This document shows, piece by piece, positions 36,229-44,821 of a stretch of DNA of 64,000 nt. This DNA comes from Candidatus Accumulibacter regalis (GTDB taxonomy: Bacteria; Pseudomonadota; Gammaproteobacteria; Burkholderiales; Rhodocyclaceae), in the NCBI GenBank assembly GCA_000585075.1, contig JEMY01000001.1, positions 1-64,000 on the forward strand, read 5' to 3'. Positions within the stretch are counted from its first letter, which is position 1; each line of letters starts with the position of its first letter. A program made the translations under genes and the position numbers. A model generated the notes under the pieces. It was not told the origin of the DNA, did not search any database, and worked only from the letters and a program-made list of their open reading frames with translations.

Positions 36229-36831
36229 GAAATGCCCCCGTCCCAGGAATTATTGGCCAGCACAGACCGCCATTTGGCGTGCCGGATCGCAGTGTGCACG
36301 GTCCTCTGATCAACCGGCCGGCAGCCGAACCGATGCGGGGACGCGCAAGCGGCAAGGATAGGCGCAATGTAGGCACGAAACAAGCCTTGGCGCGGGAAAA
36401 CGCCGACTTTTCCGGCTCTTGGCGGCCGCGGAGGCGTCGTTGGCAACTCCGTCCCGCGCATTCGTTGCGCGTCTTTGCCGAAACACGGTGCAGCTTTCCC
36501 TGGTCGCTGCCAAGGCAAGAGCCCTGCGTTGTTGGCCGCTAGACATGCGCGTTGGGCGCGTAATCTACGCACGAAAAACACGGGATAGAGACGGAATCTA
36601 TTGTATTCTTGCGTCTGCCCGTTTACAGGTTGCGATCGAGGAACAGCCCACGGCGGGTTCCCAATGAATTGTCCTGCGGGTATTCGCCGGTGACCGGGTT
36701 GGCTTGAGAAGCGGCCTCCAGGTGGCGGCGAAAGCGCCCGGAAGGTCGTGACCCGCCGCGGTCGGCGGCCTGGATTCCCATCCGGCGACGGCACAAGCCA
36801 GTTGCCATCAGAAGAGAGGAGCATTTGCCCC

Positions 36832-37332
36832 ATGGCTGACAAGAAACCAGATTCACCCTCGCACGAACCGCCCCGCGGCCCGATTCTCGTGCCGGTCGAT
36901 TTCTCGGCGCACTCGGAGGCCGCGCTGCTGCTCGCCAGTGACTTTGCCGACGGCCTGGGATGCAAACTCGCGGTCCTGCACGTGGTGCACGACCCACAGA
37001 ACATGCCTGGCTACTACGCGCGCATGGCCGGCAAGAAGACCCTGACGCGAATGGCGGATATTGCGGGCGAAATGCTCGACGAATTCATGGCCAAAGTTCA
37101 GAAGCGGCATCCCGAGCGGCACGCCTTGCACAAGGCCGAGGTGCTGCTGGTCAAGGGAATTCCGGTGACGCGAATTCTGCAGGTGGTCGAGAAAGAGAAG
37201 GCCAGCATGGTCGTCATGGGCAGCAAGGGTGCGACAGGACTGCGGCACCTGCTGCTCGGGTCCGTGGCCGAGCAGGTCCTTGGCCTCGCCAAGCTGCCGG
37301 TGACTATCGTCAAAGAACAACCAAAATACTGA
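36832..37332 (+). CDS. Universal stress protein (UspA family)
   Basis: PILVPVDFSAHSEAALLLASDFADGLGCKLAVLHVVHDP ... VMGSKGATGLRHLLLGSVAEQVLGLAKLPVTIVK. Confidence 0.93.
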   Translation: MADKKPDSPSHEPPRGPILVPVDFSAHSEAALLLASDFADGLGCKLAVLHVVHDPQNMPGYYARMAGKKTLTRMADIAGEMLDEFMAKVQKRHPERHALHKAEVLLVKGIPVTRILQVVEKEKASMVVMGSKGATGLRHLLLGSVAEQVLGLAKLPVTIVKEQPKY

Positions 37333-37360
37333 GTCGAAACGACCGGAGGAGACCTTACCT

Positions 37361-39160
37361 ATGCTCAACACCTATCTGAAACAATGCCAGACAACCAACG
37401 GTGCCCTGGTTGCCCTAGGCATCGTCGGCGCAGTTCTGGGCGTCATCGCCTGGCCCGCGCTGGCCGCCACCGGCAGCACCGCCCCCATGAACTGGGGTGG
37501 CATGACCATGGAGCTGCTCGGCGGCCTGGCCCTTTTCCTCTACGGCATGACGCAGATGGAAGTGGGGCTGAAGGCGGTCGCCGGCGAGCGCATGAAGAGC
37601 ATCCTCGCCAAGCTGACCGTCAACCGCTTCGCGGGCGTCGGAACCGGCGCCGTGGTGACCGCGGTGATCCAGTCGTCATCGGTGACCACCGTCCTCCTGG
37701 TAGGCTTCATTTCGGCCGGGCTGATGTCGCTGCCGCAATCGGTCGGCGTCATCATCGGTGCCAAGATCGGCACCACGATTACCGGCCAGATCGTCGCCTT
37801 CAAGATCACCAAGGCGGCGCTGGCGATGGTCGCCGGCGGCTTTGGCATGCTCTTTCTTTCCAAGAACGAGAAGATAAAGGCCTATGGCGGCATGCTGATG
37901 GGTCTGGGCCTGGTGTTCTTCGGCATGCACGTGATGGGTGAGGCTATGCACCCCTTGCGCAGCTACCAGCCCTTCCTCGACTTGATGCAGACGATGACCA
38001 ACCCGCTCCTCGCCGTGCTCGTCTCGGCAGTCTTTACCGGGATCATCCAGTCTTCCTCGGCCACCACCGCGATCATCATCGTCATGGCCTCGCAGGGTTT
38101 CATCAGCCTCGATGCCGGTGTCCCGTTGGTCATGGGTGCCAATATCGGCACCTGCGTGACGGCGCTGCTGGCCGCCATCGGCAAGCCGCGGGAAGCTGTG
38201 CGCTGCGCCGTCGTGCATACCGGGCTTGCTTGTACGGGCGTCCTTATGTGGCTGCCGTTTGTCAGCGTTATCAGGAGTGCGGCCGTCGCCATGTCGCCGG
38301 TCTATCCCGAACTCAGCGGTATGGATCTGCTCGCAGCGGAGACGCCGCGCCAGATCGCCAACGCGCACACCTTCTTCAACATTGCCAACGGCTGCATTTT
38401 CATCTGGTTTACCACCTACATCGCGCGCGCGGCGGAGTGGCTGGTGCCTGACAAGCCGCTCGAAGAGGACGCGATGATCGTGCGTACCAAGTTCCTGCAG
38501 GAGGAACTTCTGACCACGCCAACCCTGGCGCTGGACAGTGTGCGCATGGAAGTCATGCACATGGGCGAGACCGTCAACGCGATGCTGAAGGGGATCATGC
38601 CGGCGATCATCAAGGGCGATACCAAGGCGCTTGAGGAAATACGCCAGATGGACGACACGGTCGACATCCTGCATGCGGGAATTCTCGACTACATGGCCAA
38701 GATCAGCAAACAGCCGCTGCTTGAAGAACAGACCAGGGAGTTGATGCAGCTGATGGAGGCGGTGAGTAACCTGGAGAACATCGGCGACATCGTCGAAACG
38801 AATCTGGTGGTCCTCGGCCATGATCGCGTTCGCGACAAGATCGAGGTCAGCGAACAGACCCAGCAGGTGCTCAATGGCTTCCAGGTCGCGATCAGCAAGG
38901 CCGTAGCGGCGGCGGTGATGGCCGTCGCGCAGCGCAACGAGCGCTCGGCACAGGTGGTCACCGGGATGAAGGACGAGATCAACCGCATCGCCGATTCGGC
39001 AGCCATGCACGAGGCGCGCCGGCTGGTTGCCGAGGAGCCCAATCGCATCCTGGCCTACACGCTGGAAGTCGAGATCATCGAGAAGCAGAAGCGCATCTAC
39101 TACTTCGCCAAGCGCATGGCCAAGACCGTTTTGCCGACGGTTCTTCAACAGCGCGATTAA
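37361..39160 (+). CDS. Na/Pi cotransporter family protein with C-terminal PhoU-like domain
   Basis: Duplicated QSSSVTT / QSSSATT Na/Pi cotransporter motifs (TAVIQSSSVTTVLLVGF; TGIIQSSSATTAIIIVM) and helical PhoU-like C-terminus. Confidence 0.94.
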   Translation: MLNTYLKQCQTTNGALVALGIVGAVLGVIAWPALAATGSTAPMNWGGMTMELLGGLALFLYGMTQMEVGLKAVAGERMKSILAKLTVNRFAGVGTGAVVTAVIQSSSVTTVLLVGFISAGLMSLPQSVGVIIGAKIGTTITGQIVAFKITKAALAMVAGGFGMLFLSKNEKIKAYGGMLMGLGLVFFGMHVMGEAMHPLRSYQPFLDLMQTMTNPLLAVLVSAVFTGIIQSSSATTAIIIVMASQGFISLDAGVPLVMGANIGTCVTALLAAIGKPREAVRCAVVHTGLACTGVLMWLPFVSVIRSAAVAMSPVYPELSGMDLLAAETPRQIANAHTFFNIANGCIFIWFTTYIARAAEWLVPDKPLEEDAMIVRTKFLQEELLTTPTLALDSVRMEVMHMGETVNAMLKGIMPAIIKGDTKALEEIRQMDDTVDILHAGILDYMAKISKQPLLEEQTRELMQLMEAVSNLENIGDIVETNLVVLGHDRVRDKIEVSEQTQQVLNGFQVAISKAVAAAVMAVAQRNERSAQVVTGMKDEINRIADSAAMHEARRLVAEEPNRILAYTLEVEIIEKQKRIYYFAKRMAKTVLPTVLQQRD

Positions 39161-39180
39161 GTAGTCGTCGTTCGCAAGAG

Positions 39181-39210
39181 CCCTTGCCCGCTGCGGGCAA
39201 GGGTTTTTTT
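39181..39210 (+). terminator. Rho-independent terminator of the Na/Pi cotransporter gene
   Basis: cccttgcccg (39181-39190) ctg cgggcaaggg (39194-39203) followed by ttttttt (39204-39210). Confidence 0.95.
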
Positions 39211-39295
39211 CGTTTTGGCCTGGCGTGTGGCCCCGCGCCTGCCGGTCGCCGTCGCGAAAATCGTGTCGCCGGGCTGGCCGGGTTAGAATGGCGCG

Positions 39296-40327
39296 ATGCT
39301 GGTTCTCGGAATCGAATCCTCATGCGACGAAACGGGTATGGCGCTGTACAGCACGTCTGCTGGCGGCTCGCTGCTCGCGCACGCGCTGCACTCGCAGGTG
39401 GCCATGCACCAGGACTACGGCGGTGTCGTGCCGGAACTCGCCTCGCGCGATCATATCCGGCGCGTCGTACCGCTGTTGCGCAAGGTTCTTGCCGATAGCG
39501 GCCGTTCGCTGCCCGAGATCGACGCCGTTGCCTACACTCAGGGGCCGGGTCTGGCCGGTGCCTTGCTGGTTGGAGCGGCCTTTGCCGAGGCGCTGGCGAC
39601 CGCGCTCGAGCGGCCCAGCGTCCCCGTGCACCACCTCGAAGGTCACCTCCTGTCGCCATTGCTGTCGCGCACGCCACCGCGTTTCCCTTTTGTCGCCCTG
39701 CTCGTTTCCGGCGGCCATAGCCAGCTGATGCGCGTGACGGGCGTCGGCGAGTACGAGCTGCTCGGCGAAACGCTCGACGACGCGGCCGGCGAGGCCTTCG
39801 ACAAGACCGCCAAGCTGCTCGGCCTGGGCTACCCCGGCGGACCGGCGCTGGCCGAGCTGGCCGAACGTGGCCGCCCGGAGGTGGTGAAGCTGCCGCGCCC
39901 GATGCTCAAGTCCGGCGATCTCGATTTCAGTTTCAGCGGCCTGAAAACGGCAGTGTTGACCAAGGTCCGCGAGCTGCCGACGATCGATGAGCAACAGCGG
40001 GCGGACATTGCGCGCGGTTTCCAGGACGCGATCGTCGAGGTCCTGGTCAGCAAGGCCTTGCGCGCGGTGGCGACGAGTGGTCTCAAGCAGTTGGTCGTCG
40101 CCGGCGGCGTCGGCGCCAACCGTGAGCTGCGCCGCCAGCTCGACGCGCGCGCCGGCAAGGCGAGGATCGCCGTCTTTTATCCCGAACTCGAATTCTGTAC
40201 CGACAACGGCGCGATGATCGCCCTCGCCGGCGCCCTGCGCCTGCAGACCGCCGGCGATCGCGGAACGGCCGGCAAAGCGACCGGTGCTTTTCAGGTGCGG
40301 CCGCGCTGGCCGCTGCATTGCATTTAG
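39296..40327 (+). CDS. tsaD: tRNA N6-adenosine threonylcarbamoyltransferase TsaD
   Basis: [60 protein letters not shown]. Confidence 0.98.
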   Translation: MLVLGIESSCDETGMALYSTSAGGSLLAHALHSQVAMHQDYGGVVPELASRDHIRRVVPLLRKVLADSGRSLPEIDAVAYTQGPGLAGALLVGAAFAEALATALERPSVPVHHLEGHLLSPLLSRTPPRFPFVALLVSGGHSQLMRVTGVGEYELLGETLDDAAGEAFDKTAKLLGLGYPGGPALAELAERGRPEVVKLPRPMLKSGDLDFSFSGLKTAVLTKVRELPTIDEQQRADIARGFQDAIVEVLVSKALRAVATSGLKQLVVAGGVGANRELRRQLDARAGKARIAVFYPELEFCTDNGAMIALAGALRLQTAGDRGTAGKATGAFQVRPRWPLHCI

Positions 40328-41022
40328 CGCGAGTCGGTCGACTTCGTAGCGTGCCCTGATTTGGTCGATCTCACCGGCCTCGGCGGCTTGGCGCCACTGG
40401 CCAGCGCCTCCTTCTTGCCGCCGATTTTCGGTTCGCTGCCGGCCATCAGCCGCTGCAGGTTCTGCCAGTGCTTGCCGATCAGCGCCATCGAAATGATCCC
40501 GATGGCCAGCACGATGCCGTCCTTGCCCCACGCCAGAACGGCGAAAACCGGCGCCGCTGCCGCCGCTACCAGCGCTGCCAGCGACGAATAGCGCAAGGTC
40601 AGGGCGATGAACAACCAGGTGCCCAGCGTCGCCAGTCCCAGCCAGACGTTGATCGCCAGCAATACGCCGGCCGCCGTGGCCACGCCCTTGCCGCCCTTGA
40701 AGCCCAGGAAAATCGGGTAGAGGTGGCCGAAGAAAACCGCCAGCGCGACCAGTCCTGGCGTGTAGTCGGGCAGGCCGTACTGGCGCGAATAGTGGCTGGC
40801 CAGAAAGACCGCCAGCCAGCCCTTGGCCGCGTCGCCGAGCAAGGTGAATATCGCGGCTCCCTTGTGACCGCTGCGCAGGACGTTGGTCGCGCCGGGATTC
40901 TTCGAGCCATAGCTGCGTGGGTCGGCAAGGCCGAAAAGGCGGCTGGCGACCAGCGCGAACGAAATCGATCCCAGCAGATAGGCAGCCAGGACGCCGAGGG
41001 CAGTGAGCAGGGAAGGCGGCAT
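40324..41022 (-). CDS. plsY: Glycerol-3-phosphate acyltransferase PlsY
   Basis: [66 protein letters not shown]. Confidence 0.96.
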   Translation of the reverse strand: MPPSLLTALGVLAAYLLGSISFALVASRLFGLADPRSYGSKNPGATNVLRSGHKGAAIFTLLGDAAKGWLAVFLASHYSRQYGLPDYTPGLVALAVFFGHLYPIFLGFKGGKGVATAAGVLLAINVWLGLATLGTWLFIALTLRYSSLAALVAAAAAPVFAVLAWGKDGIVLAIGIISMALIGKHWQNLQRLMAGSEPKIGGKKEALASGAKPPRPVRSTKSGHATKSTDSR

Positions 41023-41182
41023 GAGCGGTGATCCGGTCGGCGGACGGTGGAATGCCTGGCAGCTTGGCTGCACGGATGGGCAGATGGTCGATGTGGCTCT
41101 GGGTTAGAATGCGCACACTTGTCGTCGCGCAGCAGACTTCGCGACCAGCCCGGGATTTTACACCGACCTGACGCAACGCCGC

Positions 41183-41539
41183 ATGGACATCATTTTCATC
41201 GACGCGCTTCGCGCTTCCACGCTGATCGGCATCTACCCGCGCGAAAAAGCGATGCCCCAGACGATAGAAATCTCGTTGCAGATCGGCACGTCGACCGCCA
41301 GCGCCGGCGCCAGCGACGACATCGGTGACACCATCGATTACGCGACGGTCGCCGAACGCCTGCGCAGCGAGTTGGCGGCGCGCCACTTCAACCTCCTCGA
41401 ACGTCTTGCCGAATACGTGGCGACGCTGCTTCTCGAAGACTTCGGCGCCACCTGGGTTCGCGTCTCGATCGCCAAACTGGGAATGATGAGCGGCGTGCAG
41501 CGCGTCGGCGTGGTCATCGAGCGCGGCGCCGCCTCCTGA
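41183..41539 (+). CDS. folB: Dihydroneopterin aldolase
   Basis: MDIIFIDALRASTLIGIYPREKAMPQTIEISLQIG ... DTIDYATVAERLRSE. Confidence 0.93.
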   Translation: MDIIFIDALRASTLIGIYPREKAMPQTIEISLQIGTSTASAGASDDIGDTIDYATVAERLRSELAARHFNLLERLAEYVATLLLEDFGATWVRVSIAKLGMMSGVQRVGVVIERGAAS

Positions 41540-41601
41540 TCGCCGGCTCGCGGCCCCTGTCTGGCTGCCTGCCCACTGCGAGCCTTGTATTGCTCGAGCG
41601 C

Positions 41602-43872
41602 TCAGAAGCGCAGGTTCATCCCGGCGTAGAGCGAACGCCCCGTACCCGGCACCGCGGTTCCGTAGAGCATTGGCCGCTGACCAAGATAGGCGCCCCCGAG
41701 GGGCGACTCATAGAGCCTGTCGAAGAGGTTCTCGACGCCGATGTCGACGCGCAGCTGCTTCCATTCGTAGCTGCTGCGCAGGTTGAGCAAACCGTAGCCG
41801 CTCGTCCTTAGCTCATTGCGCGTCTGCGAAACCTGCGTCTTGGCGTCGACGAAGACGCCCTCGACGGTGTTGGTCCACGCTCCCGAGTTCTGCACCAGCG
41901 CCAGCTTCGCGTTCAGAGGCATGATGTGGTACAGATTGTCGTCACTCTGCGAGTTCCGCCCGCGCACGTAGCTCAACACCCCGGTCATCGTCAGCTTGCC
42001 GATTGCGCTCGCTTGCACCAGCGGCAAGCGGGCGCTGGCGTCGGCGCCGTACAGCCGCGCCGTCTGATTGGCAAACTGCAGGTAAACGAAGTTGTCGGTG
42101 CGTGTCAGGTTGCTCCCCTGGCACGGCGACATGCCGCTGCCACCCGAACAGCGAACGGCATCGACGTAATCCTGCACGTAGGTGTAGAAGGGGGTGACGC
42201 TGAGATTCCACTGCTCGCGCGCCGCGTCGTGCCAGCTCGCTGTTGCGCTGATGGTGTGCGCGACCTCCGGATCGAGGTCGACGTCGCCGACGTAACCGTT
42301 GCCGTCACCGAACCAGTTGACCATGTTCATGGCCATCGGGTTGTTGGTCGACCAGGCGTAGCGCTCGTAGAGGTTCGGCGAGCGCGTCTTGCGCGCGTAG
42401 CCTGCCTCGTAGGTCTGCTCGGCAGCTGCCGTGAAGCGCAGCAGGGCGGCGAGATCGATGTTGTGGTCGGTCTTCTGGCGATCGAGAGCGTTGAACGCGC
42501 CGGGAATCGACGCCGGATTTTGCGGGTCGCCGTAGAACGCTGTGTTGTAGCCCTGGACGTCGCCGCTATCCATCCTCACCGTGCTGCTGCGCAGTCCGAG
42601 CTGCGACAGCCATTGCCGACTCCAGCGCGCCTCCCACTCGCCATAGACGTCGAAGCGGTCGCGCTGGCCGTCGTTGATGTTCCAGAAAGTCGATCCCTTC
42701 ATTCCCGCCATCGGCATGGCCACCACCGGCGAGATCGGATCCCACCAGTCGTCCAGCCGGTATTTCTGGTATTCGCCGCCGACCCTGAACAGGTCGCGTT
42801 CCGAGGCGATGATCTCCGCCTTGAGCTGGACGCCGGTGGTCTTGCCGTGCGTATCCATCGGCATGCCGGCCAGGTTCTTCATCGGGCCAGTGGTCTGCAG
42901 CTTGTCGTCGAGGAAGTTCATCGTATGCCGCGTGTCTTCGTGATAGGCGCGCGCCTCCAGCGAACCCCAGGCATACTCGCCCAGATAACGGGCGTTGACC
43001 TGCTGGCTGGTGTTGTCGGTCAAGTCCATGCGTTGATTCGGGAAGCCCTGGTAGGGCATGTGCTGATAGCCGAACTTGAGCTCGAAGAGATGCTCGGCGT
43101 GGCGCAACGCGAGGCTCAGCAACTGGTTTTGCGACTTGTACAGCGACGAGCCCACCTCGTCGCCGTCGAGCCACTCGCTCGTACCCTCCGACAGCCCGGC
43201 GGCCTTGAAACTACCCCCGGCCCGATAGTTGTCCGCCTGCGCCGTCGAGCCCGCATAGTTGAGGCTGAGCATCTCGTTGGCAATCGTCGCCGAGAGATTG
43301 GCGCCGCGACCGTTGCCGTTGCTGCGGTAGAAGGCACCGGCCTGGCCCTTGAGCAGCTTGCCTTCGCCGGCCTTGGCGAACTCCGGAGGCGGCGAGTTGA
43401 CCTGGATCGTTCCGGCAATGCTGTCGCCGCCGGCGCTGACCGGAGTGACGCCGGCAAACAGGGCGACGCTGTCGACGTTGGTCGGGTCGATATACGACAG
43501 CGGCGGATTCATGTGGTTGGCGCACGAGGAAATCAGGTTCATGCCATCGACCTGGATACGGATGCGGTCGTCGGCAAGACCGCGGATCACCGGCAGGCTG
43601 GAAACGCCACCGGCGCCGTAGGTGCTGACACCGGGCAGTGCGTCGAGCAGCCTGGCGCTATCGCTGGTTGCAGCGCGGTAGGGCGCGATGCTCGCCGCGT
43701 CCAGGCGCCTGCTGTCGAGCGGATCGACGTCGTCGATCCGCGCTGCATTGACTACCACTTCCTTCATGACCGGTGTTGCCGAGCTCTCTTGTGCGTCGGC
43801 GTGCTGCCACCCACCGGCCAAGGCCAGCGCCACTGCGACGGCGATCGGTTTTCTCTCCCGCTCCATTGCCAA
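41602..43872 (-). CDS. TonB-dependent copper receptor, OprC/NosA-like
   Basis: TonB-dependent receptor architecture (plug RGLADDRIRIQVDGMNLISSCANHMNPP; C-terminal Phe). CxxxM (C117-M121) and HxM (H316-M318) motifs like those reported for OprC. Confidence 0.88.
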   Translation of the reverse strand: MAMERERKPIAVAVALALAGGWQHADAQESSATPVMKEVVVNAARIDDVDPLDSRRLDAASIAPYRAATSDSARLLDALPGVSTYGAGGVSSLPVIRGLADDRIRIQVDGMNLISSCANHMNPPLSYIDPTNVDSVALFAGVTPVSAGGDSIAGTIQVNSPPPEFAKAGEGKLLKGQAGAFYRSNGNGRGANLSATIANEMLSLNYAGSTAQADNYRAGGSFKAAGLSEGTSEWLDGDEVGSSLYKSQNQLLSLALRHAEHLFELKFGYQHMPYQGFPNQRMDLTDNTSQQVNARYLGEYAWGSLEARAYHEDTRHTMNFLDDKLQTTGPMKNLAGMPMDTHGKTTGVQLKAEIIASERDLFRVGGEYQKYRLDDWWDPISPVVAMPMAGMKGSTFWNINDGQRDRFDVYGEWEARWSRQWLSQLGLRSSTVRMDSGDVQGYNTAFYGDPQNPASIPGAFNALDRQKTDHNIDLAALLRFTAAAEQTYEAGYARKTRSPNLYERYAWSTNNPMAMNMVNWFGDGNGYVGDVDLDPEVAHTISATASWHDAAREQWNLSVTPFYTYVQDYVDAVRCSGGSGMSPCQGSNLTRTDNFVYLQFANQTARLYGADASARLPLVQASAIGKLTMTGVLSYVRGRNSQSDDNLYHIMPLNAKLALVQNSGAWTNTVEGVFVDAKTQVSQTRNELRTSGYGLLNLRSSYEWKQLRVDIGVENLFDRLYESPLGGAYLGQRPMLYGTAVPGTGRSLYAGMNLRF

Positions 43873-43961
43873 CTCTCCCTGAATGTCTTCTTGATGCCGG
43901 GCATTCTAGGGATTGATGCTGCAGTGCGGAATGTGGCAAATCGCCGCACAAGGCACTATTT

Positions 43962-43975
43962 TTGATGAAAATCAA
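43962..43975. promoter_or_regulatory. Perfect FNR/Anr-type box upstream of the copper receptor
   Basis: TTGAT-GAAA-ATCAA, exact match to the TTGAT-N4-ATCAA consensus, about 90 bp upstream of the receptor start. Confidence 0.75.
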
Positions 43976-44075
43976 AAGCTTGTGGCAGGGGACCTGCTGT
44001 CGGTGGGCCTGGTGGCAGCGCGGCCGACGCTTGCGTTACGGGTTCGGCCTGACGCCGCGGTCAGCCGAACGAAGC

Positions 44076-44636
44076 CTAGGGCAGGGTCATGCCGACGGTC
44101 CACATCATGCCTGCCGCGCCGAACAGCACCACCTCTGAACAGAAGCGGTTATAGCAGTAACCCATCGACGGTATGATGGCAGGGGCATACCCCGAGCCGT
44201 TCATCGGGATCTTGTCCTGATACTCACCCCGGTAGCCATGTATGACGCCGGCCGTGAGTTTCAGATAGAACGGTTGCACCGTCTCGACCGGCCGCCAGAG
44301 TAGGCCGCCGTAGGCGTACCAGGTCGCCTGACTATAGGAGTTGTCAAACGTCGCTGCGCCGACCAGCAGCTGACCCTTTAGCCACTGCTTGTCCAGTCGC
44401 CACTCGGGGTTGATCAGAACTTGCGAATTATCGTGCGCGTCATCGGGGTGGAAGTGCACCGAGGCGAGGCTGGTCTGGAGGTAGAAACGGTCGGTTCGCC
44501 ACGGCTCGGGAGCGCTCCAGGCGGCCTTGAAGTCTGCCTGTGGCGGGGTCTGGGGCAGTTGTTGCGCCATGGCGGCCGGAACGGCCAGTGTCGTCGCCGC
44601 CAGTGCGGCAATTGCTCGTTTCAGAAACGGCATCAT
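44076..44636 (-). CDS. Secreted small outer-membrane beta-barrel-like protein (PagP-like possible)
   Basis: Signal peptide ALAATTLAVPAAMAQQ; alternating aromatic/hydrophobic strands (WRTDRFYLQTSLASVHF, WYAYGGLLWRPVE, FYLKLTAGVIHGYRGEYQDK). Confidence 0.65.
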   Translation of the reverse strand: MMPFLKRAIAALAATTLAVPAAMAQQLPQTPPQADFKAAWSAPEPWRTDRFYLQTSLASVHFHPDDAHDNSQVLINPEWRLDKQWLKGQLLVGAATFDNSYSQATWYAYGGLLWRPVETVQPFYLKLTAGVIHGYRGEYQDKIPMNGSGYAPAIIPSMGYCYNRFCSEVVLFGAAGMMWTVGMTLP

Positions 44637-44821
44637 CAGTCTCCCTGCACGCGTCGCGCGGCGGCGTTAGTGGCTGGAACGGCGCGAATCGGTACGATCG
44701 CGAAGACGTCGTTGGCGAGGAAAAAACAGCTTGTTTTGCCCGGCCCGGGACGAAAAGCCGGAACGATAGCACGGCTCCCGCGGCCTTGTCAGGTTTTGCG
44801 CCGTCCGCGCCGCGCCGGCAT

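Noticed and set aside
36216-37004. 262-aa minus-strand ORF in the CorC/Usp gap
   Set aside because: Overlaps the universal stress protein gene and the CorC-like start; no coherent domain.
39320-41386. 688-aa minus-strand ORF covering tsaD and plsY
   Set aside because: Overlaps tsaD on the opposite strand and plsY in another frame; both real genes have clear family signatures.
41926-43965. 679-aa plus-strand ORF opposite the TonB receptor
   Set aside because: Shadow ORF; the minus-strand receptor has full family signatures.
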